Shown here: positions 16,883 to 26,500 of the stretch, in pieces | Position numbering within the stretch: the first letter of the stretch is position 1 | Layout of the letters: each line of letters begins with the position of its first letter | Virus record (IMG/VR): IMGVR_UViG_3300021197_001557 | Location: 54,112 to 107,132 of that record | Origin: a virus | Reading direction: 5' to 3' (one strand) | Length of the DNA stretch: 53,021 bases | Made by a program: the position numbers and the translations under genes | Notes under the pieces: model-generated | Seen by the model: only the letters and a program-made list of their open reading frames with translations | Told to the model about the DNA's origin: nothing | Database searches by the model: none

Positions 16883-19800
16883 TTCAACCTAGCCGCATAC
16901 AATGCTTGTGCTTCTGCGACTGAAAAAGCACGGTCCCACACACCAATATGTCCAAGGGACCCCCCCTGTAAAAATATCGGTCCAACACTGTTATGACCAT
17001 CTGTTGCCGGGACAACTTGAGGAGTCCCATATGTTGAGACTCCAACCACTGTGGGTCCTTGGTCAAAGTAATGCGCCCCATTGTGAGGCGCACCATGCAA
17101 AGCAACACCAACAGTCACCATGTTTTCATGCCTAACTCCTTTTGTGGCATCAACTGTTGATGGTCGGCCATTGGCCAATGGGACATAAGGATGATCAGCC
17201 ACACCTTCTGATGTAGGAGACCCTTGAGACAAATGCCGAGGGTATTTTGAGGCTCCTGATGTTGTCGTGCGGCTATTCGGCGCAGTGCCGTCATAGAGAC
17301 CGTCTTGGTCCGTAACTAAGAACGCTGACAAATCAACGCCATCGATGACCAGTTTACAAGTGGCGGTGGCCAAGCCTGACTGATTGCCGTCATGAACGAA
17401 GACGACATGATGCCATTCGTCATTTGTTATGGTCAACATACCGTGTGCCGCAGTATATGCGGCATTGTCAATAGTGGCGAATCTAGGTTGCCCGTTCACC
17501 AAATCAACATGATGAAGGGCGAAATTAAACTCTTGGACAGAAACCGAACCCGGCGCACCCCCCATTGAAACACCCCATGGGTTTCCACCTAAATCAATGC
17601 CGTGAATGATAGGGCCTGACATTCCACCTGCCCCAATAGGTCTGAAAAAGAAGGAGATGGTGAATGGTTTAGCCGCTGAAAGTGGCCTGTTTACTTCGTT
17701 TGAAATCTCACCTCCAAGCCCTGACCTCGGACCTAAATGAGGCAATGTGACCTTCGCTTGTCCAGTGCCTGTATTGTCCCAATCGTGGCACACCACATAT
17801 GGGTATCCAGTAGTCGGCCATGCACCAGCACCAGTGTGGCCGATGAATTGAATAGGTCTAAACTTGGTATGGCCGGTGGGAGAGGTTGGGGCTAAGGTTG
17901 CTTTTCCTGCTGGAACGCTCAACTTTTGATAACGGCCATATATCTCCTCTTTCAACACCGTTTCATCATCTTGAGGATATGCCTGCGTATATTGAGTGGT
18001 ATATCCCGTTGATGAGGTGAGAGGAGTCTCCTCGATCATCGAAAGGTATAGCAAACAATCGTCAATAGGCTCTCCTGTGGTTGTTCTTATCCGAGACTTA
18101 TGATGCAGGCCAATGTATGACTCGTCGTTTATCGTATCATGGTCTTTGATGTGTGTAAAGTCGAGGACCGCAGATGCTTTGTTGTGTTGGTGCAGGTTTT
18201 GCATTCCTGAAAAACCAGTAGGTCCTTTGGAGTAATGATGGTCGTATGAATCGCTATAATCGTTTGATGAACCATCGCTGACATCGACAACAACCCCCGT
18301 GTGACCTCCTCCAAAGAATAGGATTCCTTTTGAGTTTACTAGGGGCCAAAGTATCTCGACATCAAGCCCAATAGAGTCTGTTTCATTTCCAGCCGAGTCT
18401 TTATTGAATAAGTCGTCATAAAACTTATCCACTTCAACCCATGGAACGATATTCCGTAGTAAAACCCCATTCGTGACTCTAAATCCCCTATCAGTCATTG
18501 CAGTTATTTGCTCAAACCAAAACATCCTGCCATTTACTCGCCCTATGCCTCTATTTGTAGCACTTATCTCCGAGCCTAGGGTCAAAAGCCCTTCATATGC
18601 CTGATTATCAACAGCGAGGTATTTGATCGGTATAGGAGCGTTTGGAATAAAACCCCCCATACTCAAAGAAGCACCCCACAAACTATCGCTAGTCCCCGTT
18701 CGCCTTGGAACAACCATTTTCATGTAATTGCCAGTAATCGATGTATCTTCATCATCATCACTGAAAGTAGGTTCAATCGTTTTTGTTACAATACCTTGAC
18801 CAACCCCCGTATAAGAGCGAACCTGTTCATTATATGGCGAAAGTAAGCGACCATGTGAGCCGCCTGTGAAAGTCGTTATTGGGACAAATGTTTCACCATC
18901 GGAACCAATAGGCATTGGCGCAGGGAATGAGTTTCCTTGATAGTGGAGGCTGTTTGTTGCTAATATGCCACCCGAACCAATACAAGCAACTGGTTGATAG
19001 GGGTATGGGCTTCTGTTATTCAACCATATTGCGAAATTGCGAGCCGTAGCACCGGGGACCGTGCTATGAATAACGATGGTTTTGCCTTTTTCGCCGTTTC
19101 GACTTTCAACATCTTTGCCCTCAAAAGCCCTCACATAACCCATATGAGAGCCTGTATTTTCCTCCGCTAAATGCGCCAAGTCAAAGTGGTTTGGTGCATC
19201 AAATGCGCTCCCTCCTATGCTATTTTTCGCCGCTGGATGCCCCGCTAAATTGATTTTCCTAATGACTTCATCGAAACATGCATTGAAATCTCCTTTTGTT
19301 GTTGCTATCGCATTGAAATCTAACTCCATGGGTGCGACATACTTTGTAGTTAATCCATCACTAGACTTGCCCTGAAGAGAAAGTGCTGACGGCTTACAAT
19401 CGATTCCCATCACCAGCGGGCGATCAGCAAAAGAATACAATGACTCATCACAGTCATAGTCAAAGGCTTCCATAGAAGTGACCCCTCTCAACCAAAACTT
19501 GTTTATGTTGTTTTCATCACGAGTGATGTCCTCCCCTCCAATAGAAGAGACGGCTCTCCCGAAGAATAGGCCTATTTTCTGTGCAATAGCGAGCGCAATA
19601 GCGTCTTTCGTATGAGAGGTATGGCCTGACACGGCGAGAGGCCAAGAATCGCTTGCTAGGGAGGTCATACAGACATAAGCCCCTAGCGTAATGGTCATAC
19701 CCGCCGTGACATTGACTAAACCTGCCGCCGCTAATGACAGTGTTTCGGTTTTACGGTCAGATTTTGACATCGACCAAAGGCCAGTCGCTTCTGTAATGTT

Positions 19801-22680
19801 GAAAACATTGCCGGACCTTGAATCAACTTTAGCAACATACCCATTGACACCTAGTAGCCCTTGACCGATTGTAATGTAGTGAATACCAGTCAATGCCACC
19901 CCGTCAGTCAGGCCTAATTCCTCCTCGGAGTCCCAAGCATCCGCATTATCCACTGTGATCGTGCCAGCAACAACATCCACGCTTTCAACAACCGCTGAAA
20001 CGCTTGGGCGTTGGCATCGAATAAGTGGCCGGTGATGCGGTATTTCAGTCATTGCCCCGAAAGCCAATATCGACCAAGAGGTTTGCCCCCCATAACCACT
20101 TGCCAATGAGTGTTTGTAAATTGAATCCGTGACTTCAAAAGATGAGGCATATGCGTCGATACCCCAGTCGATTGAGAACCGACTTTCTTGATTCTTCATT
20201 TCAGGCCTGTTTACTGCCGTCATCGTGCAATCAATAGTCATGTCAAATGCCTTAGAAGTGGGTAAAGGTAAAATTGAATCAGATTCGGGGTAAAGAATCT
20301 TTTTCGTATCATAAAACATTGAGGGGAATAATGGCAATTCGACCAATGCTCTTGTCGATGCATAATAGGTTGATGCTTGCTTATCATTTCTTACTGAAGC
20401 ATTTCCTGCTCCCACTATACGGTCTTTCCATCCGGGGAAAAGAGGGTGTTGTATTCTTGAAGGCTTAATGTCAATAGCACCTTGGCCGGGACCCCCTAGT
20501 GAAAGTGAAACGGTTGGAGTCCCTATGTCTCCTATTTCCTTGATAGGCGTTCCTTCTGACAACTTGAAATCTCTTTCAGTTTTCTGATCAGCCAAGTCCA
20601 TGAGCATTGAACGCCCTCTAATTGTCAGCCCAGCATCCGCCGTAGTGCTTGTCCCCGGCTCAATCTCTTCGATTCGCCCCTTCATGAGAGTGTATTCCAA
20701 ATGGATAGTGTGAGACTCTTTTGGGTTTGAAGGTTGGGTAATCACATCGTCTAAAGCCCCGCCAATTCCCCTTGAAACTGGGTGTATCAAAACCAATAAT
20801 TCTTCGCTAGTGATGTCGTTATCGATTACATCAAACGCCCTGTTGGTTGTTGCTGAAAAGACACTAGACTCCTCTCCTTTAGTGTAATCTGTCGCCCCCG
20901 GACTTGACGACACCCTGACTAAATGATAATCCGCTGAAGTGTCGGGGTCAGGGACAACTGTGCTAGGTATTGCTTTTGGCCGACCAAACCCTCTATATGA
21001 AAACCTTTGATTCACTAAACAGTCATCAATGTTGATAAAGGGTGAAGGCGTAACATTGCCACTGGGAGCCGACATCAAAACATTTGATTTTAGAGGCTTT
21101 TTGAGGTTCTTAGCGGGGATGGATAAAATGCCTCCGGGGGCTGTAACCTCCATAGTGACCGATGATGGAGTTGAACCCGATAGTATGTCCCAAGGCCTCT
21201 TGAGAAGGTCTGCAAGTGGCCTTATCGTGCCATTAGACATCTCATACACTTGGCTCCCAGCAGGATATGTTTTTCTTACAACAAGGTGGCCATAGAAAGA
21301 GTTTCCACCTGTAATCCACGGTTTTGCATAGTGATTCACTACATTTTCAGGAGTTGTGATACCCGTCCCGGCGATTACCTCTCCCGTTAAGTCAATAGCG
21401 TCATAATGCACTTCAATGACTGGGGGGACACCATTAGCCACCAAATATGCAGGTGTCGTGATCAAAGCAACTCTTGTTTCTTTATCAGGGGTCAAATGTT
21501 GAATGTAAACTTGATTTGTAGGGGTATATTTGATGATTTGATTTACTCCAAGCATGTCCCCGGTATTATGTTCTCTAAAATCCGCTGAATGGTCTATATC
21601 GAGTGATTTTAACAAAAACGGCCTGATGTCCGATACAGCGATAGCGATAATGTCATCACATGTTGAAGAGGACATATTCATACTAGCAAAGCCGGAGGTC
21701 CTGAAATCGCCGGTTCCATATTCTGTGATAATTCGGTTGAATATGGTCGAAGGAGACAGGTTCATTGTCGCCGATACGGTTGTTGCTTTGTTCATCACAC
21801 GATGAACCTCGCCTTGATAGACCATTTCAGTCACTTTGACCATATCACTTTCATTAACAATACTGGATAACGATAAATCATCGCTTTCATAAGTGAAAGT
21901 ATCTGTTATCCCCTGCACTGTTTTTTTGACATATTGAGAATCAGGTTGGGGCAATGCTTTGAGGTAAAACTCTCCTTCAACAATGGAATATGATGTCACG
22001 CCACCCATAGCACCGTAAGTGGCCCCCTCGGTTGGCTCGATCAGAACACCTGTGTCATCTGTTGCCAGTTGGCCCCCGCTTGCGGGCTGACTCGGAGCAT
22101 ATGGTGGTGCGCCTTCGCCTTCGCCTTCGCCCTCGCCTTCGCCCTCGCCGCCGCCGAAGCCCTCGCCACCGCCACCATCACCAAGGTAATCGCCCGTGTC
22201 TAGTGCGTTCTGTATATCGCCGACTCCGACACCAAAAAGAACCTCTATATTGGAAATTGTCCAATTTGCTTTATCGAAAGGGTTCCCGCCTAATGAGGTA
22301 ATCACATGGGGGTCAAAGGTGATGTCAGGGACCGTTGGGTCAGCGGCATATCGCTCTTGGCCATCAGTCCCCGCTAAGAAAACAGTTTCCCCCAATGACC
22401 TTTGTATGTTTGTGCCTGCTTCCATCGGGTCCATCCCTAAACCATTTGGAATCGCTGTCACCATGTAAGCCGCTATATGACCTATTGAATGCCCAAGGTG
22501 AACCATGTGGGTGCTTGTCATGCCTGCGTGGTGAGGGGCGTTAAGAAGGCCCCAGTCCAAAGGCAATGCATGAGGTGAATCACCAAACAGTAAGGCTCTC
22601 GGTATGTATTCACTCGCTATGCCGGGGAACCAACCCGGTCCAGCGGCTTGCAGTTGTGTTTTGGTGATGTGTGTTGTCAT
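16876..22680 (-). CDS. Giant tail protein with C-terminal LamG/ConA-like domain
   Basis: A 1934-aa structural protein. Residues ~175-200 are a Gly-Glu repeat linker separating a ~170-residue N-terminal domain from the rest. The C-terminal ~280 residues read as a laminin-G/concanavalin-like jelly roll: F-T-I-S-F-F-F-R-P, D-E-W-H-H-V-V-F-V-H-D-G, K-L-V-I-D-G-V-D-L, and L-G-H-I-G-V-W-D-R-A-F-S-V-A-E-A-Q-A-L-Y at the end. Such domains bind glycans, so a host-recognition role is likely. The long middle part is beta-rich and unrecognised. It lies between two other large tail proteins in the late operon. Confidence 0.65.
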   Translation of the reverse strand: MTTHITKTQLQAAGPGWFPGIASEYIPRALLFGDSPHALPLDWGLLNAPHHAGMTSTHMVHLGHSIGHIAAYMVTAIPNGLGMDPMEAGTNIQRSLGETVFLAGTDGQERYAADPTVPDITFDPHVITSLGGNPFDKANWTISNIEVLFGVGVGDIQNALDTGDYLGDGGGGEGFGGGEGEGEGEGEGEGAPPYAPSQPASGGQLATDDTGVLIEPTEGATYGAMGGVTSYSIVEGEFYLKALPQPDSQYVKKTVQGITDTFTYESDDLSLSSIVNESDMVKVTEMVYQGEVHRVMNKATTVSATMNLSPSTIFNRIITEYGTGDFRTSGFASMNMSSSTCDDIIAIAVSDIRPFLLKSLDIDHSADFREHNTGDMLGVNQIIKYTPTNQVYIQHLTPDKETRVALITTPAYLVANGVPPVIEVHYDAIDLTGEVIAGTGITTPENVVNHYAKPWITGGNSFYGHLVVRKTYPAGSQVYEMSNGTIRPLADLLKRPWDILSGSTPSSVTMEVTAPGGILSIPAKNLKKPLKSNVLMSAPSGNVTPSPFINIDDCLVNQRFSYRGFGRPKAIPSTVVPDPDTSADYHLVRVSSSPGATDYTKGEESSVFSATTNRAFDVIDNDITSEELLVLIHPVSRGIGGALDDVITQPSNPKESHTIHLEYTLMKGRIEEIEPGTSTTADAGLTIRGRSMLMDLADQKTERDFKLSEGTPIKEIGDIGTPTVSLSLGGPGQGAIDIKPSRIQHPLFPGWKDRIVGAGNASVRNDKQASTYYASTRALVELPLFPSMFYDTKKILYPESDSILPLPTSKAFDMTIDCTMTAVNRPEMKNQESRFSIDWGIDAYASSFEVTDSIYKHSLASGYGGQTSWSILAFGAMTEIPHHRPLIRCQRPSVSAVVESVDVVAGTITVDNADAWDSEEELGLTDGVALTGIHYITIGQGLLGVNGYVAKVDSRSGNVFNITEATGLWSMSKSDRKTETLSLAAAGLVNVTAGMTITLGAYVCMTSLASDSWPLAVSGHTSHTKDAIALAIAQKIGLFFGRAVSSIGGEDITRDENNINKFWLRGVTSMEAFDYDCDESLYSFADRPLVMGIDCKPSALSLQGKSSDGLTTKYVAPMELDFNAIATTKGDFNACFDEVIRKINLAGHPAAKNSIGGSAFDAPNHFDLAHLAEENTGSHMGYVRAFEGKDVESRNGEKGKTIVIHSTVPGATARNFAIWLNNRSPYPYQPVACIGSGGILATNSLHYQGNSFPAPMPIGSDGETFVPITTFTGGSHGRLLSPYNEQVRSYTGVGQGIVTKTIEPTFSDDDEDTSITGNYMKMVVPRRTGTSDSLWGASLSMGGFIPNAPIPIKYLAVDNQAYEGLLTLGSEISATNRGIGRVNGRMFWFEQITAMTDRGFRVTNGVLLRNIVPWVEVDKFYDDLFNKDSAGNETDSIGLDVEILWPLVNSKGILFFGGGHTGVVVDVSDGSSNDYSDSYDHHYSKGPTGFSGMQNLHQHNKASAVLDFTHIKDHDTINDESYIGLHHKSRIRTTTGEPIDDCLLYLSMIEETPLTSSTGYTTQYTQAYPQDDETVLKEEIYGRYQKLSVPAGKATLAPTSPTGHTKFRPIQFIGHTGAGAWPTTGYPYVVCHDWDNTGTGQAKVTLPHLGPRSGLGGEISNEVNRPLSAAKPFTISFFFRPIGAGGMSGPIIHGIDLGGNPWGVSMGGAPGSVSVQEFNFALHHVDLVNGQPRFATIDNAAYTAAHGMLTITNDEWHHVVFVHDGNQSGLATATCKLVIDGVDLSAFLVTDQDGLYDGTAPNSRTTTSGASKYPRHLSQGSPTSEGVADHPYVPLANGRPSTVDATKGVRHENMVTVGVALHGAPHNGAHYFDQGPTVVGVSTYGTPQVVPATDGHNSVGPIFLQGGSLGHIGVWDRAFSVAEAQALYAARLKW
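22111..22175 (-). repeat. GC-rich Gly-Glu codon repeat
   Basis: Tandem six-base units (GCCTTC/GCCCTC on the plus strand) encode alternating Gly and Glu inside the 1934-aa tail protein. The run is much more GC-rich than its surroundings. It most likely encodes a flexible acidic linker and may vary in length between isolates through replication slippage. Confidence 0.85.
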
Positions 22681-22691
22681 TCATAATCACC

Positions 22692-25232
22692 TCAAATTGA
22701 ACCATACTTTTCAACGAAATACCCATTTACCTCGGTCATTTCCATATCAGTCAACGCCTTATCATAAATCATCCATTCAGCAATTCTGAAATCAGGTGGC
22801 GCACCGAAGTTGGAGGTGGTCGCCTCCTCCGCCGCTGTGTCAACAACTGATGCGTTACCTAGCAGGCTAAAAATGCCATCGTGAAAATCAACCGCAGTGT
22901 TGATCGAACCATCAGCAATCTGTGTTAATAGTTTTAGTCCACCGGACCATTCTTCAACCCGATTTGGAGATGCAACGCCATTGATTCTGATACAAAGTAA
23001 TTGCGTAGGTGCGGCAGGGGGGACTCCCACTGCGGAATTACCTCCACCTGCGTTTGTAAAAGTCCTGCTGTTTGCCGCCAAATTGTAATCCAAAGACGAG
23101 AGGTTAGTCCCGCCCTGAACACCAAAGACCCGTAAGTTGTTTGTAGCGTGATAGTCCATATTTACCATCATAAAAATAGTGTAGGAATTGGTCGAGGAGG
23201 TGGTGATTTTGTTTGCCGATGCGGTGTCGATGTTGACTAAACATTTCCCACTTGTAGTGACACCAGTCGTCGCTTTGTAACAGGGGTTTCCATGAAACAA
23301 ACTGCTACTAGGTTCCAATTCCCAGTTTCCACCGTTTGTATCCGTGTAAAAATCAATGAGATTGCCGCTCAAATCCTTGAAGTGTTTACAAAAATTGCCA
23401 CTAAAGGTGGTCGCATGAGAGGCACTATGCCATGAAATAAGGTTCGTTTTAGGCGGGTCAGGACCAATCGGGTTGTATGCCACACCTCCCACCGGAGTCC
23501 ATAATTTGGGAGCGTTTAGATGTGCAGGTATGGTCTTTGGTGATCGGCTTTGAACCGATACCCAATATGCTTCGTTATTATTCCCTGAAACATCCTTAAA
23601 TCGCTGTCCCTGTGAAAATATAGCACGAGTGTAGGCATCCTTTGGCCGAGTTTTCTGACCGGGGTTTGTAACAAGGTCTGTCTGTTTCTCTCCATCATCA
23701 AAAACCAAATCCCCATTACCCAAACATATCCATACGGGCGTGTCGTCTTCGTGGTGATATTTGAAACCGGATATTCCCGGCCTATTTTCCACGCCACCAA
23801 CCCCCGAAGCACCGTTTGCGGTATGGTCGCTAGTGGTGTGTGTTGAGACGCATAAGACCCAATTATTAGTGAAATCAACTCCGATGACTCTCACCCTTTC
23901 TGTTGGATTAACCATCGGGTCTAAATCCGTGTCCATTCCTTTTGATACAATCCGTTCAATCATATAGAGTTGGGACGATGGAATGAGTGATGGGTCATAA
24001 TATGGCAACCTTATCAAACCAGTTGACCCTTTGTGGTTTTTAGTATCGGGATGGGTTCCTGAATGATTTATGATCAAGTTTAGAGCCGACTGTGGAACCC
24101 CCGTAGTCAGTCCCGTCATATCCAAATAATCAAATGGCAAGCCAGTGGATTGGCCATCGGAAACCGTAGTTTCAGACGAAAACATAAGAGTCCCACTAAC
24201 ATACCAAGATTGCTCTCTTACCTCTTCTAAGGGGATGCCTGTAAAGATAGAAGCGAGTTTTTCGATACCAGTGTATGTATCGTTCACCAGTGCGGCATTT
24301 TGAGGCATGTCCCTTATTTTGAATGTCCCCAAACCTATGCTACTGCCGACAGCGGCTATTGTCCTAAAATCGTAGCCAGTGAATACCATGGGGTTGTCAA
24401 AGAGACCATCGTCGGTGTCAGGCCCGTCTCTCCCCTGTGTGACGCTCCCTGATTTTGAATTGTTGAAGAACCTAAAATCAGGAATATCAAAGTCGTCATT
24501 GAAATCCCAAAAACCAATGCATTCGTCAATGTTGGTCAAAGCCTCTATACTGGGCGTGACTACTCCACGACAAATACGAATGCTCTCGATCAGACCACGA
24601 TACTCGCCCCCCTTGCCTCCAATGAATAAATCAGATGACTTTTGGTCCATTAGCAATGCATCCCCTCCAAATGATAATTCGGCAACTAAGGCTGTATTGA
24701 TGAATAGTTTCAAAGAATGAGTATCAAATTGCGCCGTGACCAACATAAGTGGCTGTTTGTTTACAGTGTAGTCCTGTGGCTTCAAACGATAATCAGGATA
24801 CTTATACATGTTATCAGGGAGATATGCGCCAATAGAAAACTGTGTTTCAACGGTGTAGGACCTCTCCCCTGATATGACCGTAAAAGAGATGGGGCCTGCG
24901 TGAGTCCCTTTTACAGCGTCATATGCCCCAAAAGGATTGCCCACTTTCAAAGTGTATTGACCCTCTTTTGATAACACAGTGCCTCCGAGATCAGGAGAGA
25001 CGAAAGCATCTATTGTAAATGCTCCTCGTAATGCGTTTAGGGGGTTTGTTTCGTTTGGTATGTGCTGGCGACCTGTTTTAGTCGCATTGCTGTATTCTGT
25101 TCTAGTGTTGATGGAATATCCGGGGTGGTTCTTTATTACTCCTCTTTCTTTGAATGCACCAGTAGGGACGACTAAGCCATCAGTAGTGCCATTCAAGCGA
25201 ATAGCCTTGCCATAGAAGCGATGAACACCCAT
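22692..25232 (-). CDS. Large tail protein with two ConA/LamG-like regions
   Basis: An 846-aa protein. Residues ~55-235 have jelly-roll features (A-F-T-I-D-A-F-V-S-P, S-L-K-L-F-I-N-T-A-L-V-A-E-L, G-L-I-E-S-I-R-I-C-R-G-V). The C-terminal ~240 residues form a second such region (S-Y-T-I-F-M-M-V-N-M and R-I-A-E-W-M-I-Y-D-K-A-L-T-D-M-E), ending like the LamG domain of the next gene. The duplicated carbohydrate-binding architecture suggests an adhesin on the tail tip. It follows the Dit-like gene by five bases. Family membership beyond the fold is not recognised. Confidence 0.6.
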   Translation of the reverse strand: MGVHRFYGKAIRLNGTTDGLVVPTGAFKERGVIKNHPGYSINTRTEYSNATKTGRQHIPNETNPLNALRGAFTIDAFVSPDLGGTVLSKEGQYTLKVGNPFGAYDAVKGTHAGPISFTVISGERSYTVETQFSIGAYLPDNMYKYPDYRLKPQDYTVNKQPLMLVTAQFDTHSLKLFINTALVAELSFGGDALLMDQKSSDLFIGGKGGEYRGLIESIRICRGVVTPSIEALTNIDECIGFWDFNDDFDIPDFRFFNNSKSGSVTQGRDGPDTDDGLFDNPMVFTGYDFRTIAAVGSSIGLGTFKIRDMPQNAALVNDTYTGIEKLASIFTGIPLEEVREQSWYVSGTLMFSSETTVSDGQSTGLPFDYLDMTGLTTGVPQSALNLIINHSGTHPDTKNHKGSTGLIRLPYYDPSLIPSSQLYMIERIVSKGMDTDLDPMVNPTERVRVIGVDFTNNWVLCVSTHTTSDHTANGASGVGGVENRPGISGFKYHHEDDTPVWICLGNGDLVFDDGEKQTDLVTNPGQKTRPKDAYTRAIFSQGQRFKDVSGNNNEAYWVSVQSRSPKTIPAHLNAPKLWTPVGGVAYNPIGPDPPKTNLISWHSASHATTFSGNFCKHFKDLSGNLIDFYTDTNGGNWELEPSSSLFHGNPCYKATTGVTTSGKCLVNIDTASANKITTSSTNSYTIFMMVNMDYHATNNLRVFGVQGGTNLSSLDYNLAANSRTFTNAGGGNSAVGVPPAAPTQLLCIRINGVASPNRVEEWSGGLKLLTQIADGSINTAVDFHDGIFSLLGNASVVDTAAEEATTSNFGAPPDFRIAEWMIYDKALTDMEMTEVNGYFVEKYGSI

Positions 25233-25237
25233 TCATA

Positions 25238-26500
25238 TCACAATCCCACGAGTTGTTCAACTGCGGCCATCGAAAGGTCGTAGCCCCATACGGAGTCGCC
25301 CGCCGAATAAGAAGGGTCGAAAGAAGTTACAATTGCAGGAATAGCGACTCCTTGTTGTAAAAACGGATTAGGCCTCACCTTCTCTCCATTTACAATCTCA
25401 ACAGGGTCATATACGGAGGTATTTGACTCCGCTGAAAAGTCAGTCCCCGGACCCGCCGGGATTAAGAATTGCCTCAAAACTTGTTGTCCGTTTTGGTCTG
25501 AAACAACTGACTCATAAGGAATCCTAATTCCGATGATATACTTTTGAACGGCTTTGCTTTCACTGATTCGTAGGAATTGAGCGGTGTCCACGGATGCAAT
25601 AGAATCCGGCAGGTCAATTAGACTCCCTGTCAAAACCTGTGGGCTGATCAAAGCACCACCGGGGCTGGGGTTTGCTATCATGTTCATCAAGTCTTGGAGT
25701 TTGTCTCCTTTTGTCATTTTCAATGGTGCAACTCCGCCCGTTAAGTTGGAGATTAAGAATGGTTCGCTCCATGATTGGCCGGACCCGCCGCTTGCTGAAT
25801 CGGATTGTTTTATTACGATATGATTCCCTTGAGACCCGGTTTTTAGGTTGGCTAATGTCAACCTTTCACCAGTCGAATAAGTCCCACTAAGACCGCCGTT
25901 TTGCGCTTGATATGAAACAGCGGTTGCTTGGCCTTGGCTTTGAGCGATTGTCATCTCGGTAAGGAATCCAACTGGATTTGAATTGACATGTATGTTTGCG
26001 AGGGTTAATGCCTGATTGATTGCAGTTGCCACCGTTTCTGTATTGATGGTCGAGGCAATGTTGACATTTATTATTGACTTATTGGCAACGGTGTTGGCCA
26101 CAGAACCGTTTGTGAATCTGATCGTAATGTTCTCTCCTAAATTGGCCGTCAATTGACCTGCTGTTGAAAATACAATTTCTTTATTGGTCAAAGAGGTCTT
26201 AGCATAAGCCCATGATTGCGTGCTAAGTGATGCAAACCAAGAGGCCCCTAGGGACGACCCCCCTGAAACCGAGAGGTCCATCATCATAGACGAACCCACA
26301 CCGGCTGAACCGTTTTTGTCATCGGTTAAAACGCCCGTCACTTTGATTACAATGTTTGTTTGATTTAAGTCAAGTGCGGCACGAGTTGCTAGAACGGGCA
26401 ATGAGTGAACAGCAACCATCCTTTGAAAACTGAATGCAATTTCTTCGGCTTCTAATTCAATGACACTGCCGTCTCTCCTTATGAGTTGAATCTTTGGCAT
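25238..26500 (-). CDS. Tail protein after the tape measure, distal-tail (Dit)-like by position
   Basis: A 420-aa protein whose gene overlaps the tape-measure stop by one base. It opens with P-K-I-Q-L-I-R-R-D-G-S-V-I-E-L and continues as alternating beta segments with two or three probable Ig-like or jelly-roll units (I-V-I-K-V-T-G-V-L, I-T-I-R-F-T-N-G-S, I-V-I-K-Q-S-D). In siphoviruses the gene after the tape measure encodes the distal tail protein that starts tail assembly, and that is the likely job here. The call is positional. Confidence 0.5.
   Translation of the reverse strand: MPKIQLIRRDGSVIELEAEEIAFSFQRMVAVHSLPVLATRAALDLNQTNIVIKVTGVLTDDKNGSAGVGSSMMMDLSVSGGSSLGASWFASLSTQSWAYAKTSLTNKEIVFSTAGQLTANLGENITIRFTNGSVANTVANKSIINVNIASTINTETVATAINQALTLANIHVNSNPVGFLTEMTIAQSQGQATAVSYQAQNGGLSGTYSTGERLTLANLKTGSQGNHIVIKQSDSASGGSGQSWSEPFLISNLTGGVAPLKMTKGDKLQDLMNMIANPSPGGALISPQVLTGSLIDLPDSIASVDTAQFLRISESKAVQKYIIGIRIPYESVVSDQNGQQVLRQFLIPAGPGTDFSAESNTSVYDPVEIVNGEKVRPNPFLQQGVAIPAIVTSFDPSYSAGDSVWGYDLSMAAVEQLVGL

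Noticed and set aside
22111-22175. Short tandem repeat as possible CRISPR or regulatory array
   Set aside because: Units are six bases without spacers and stay in frame, encoding Gly-Glu; it is a protein linker.
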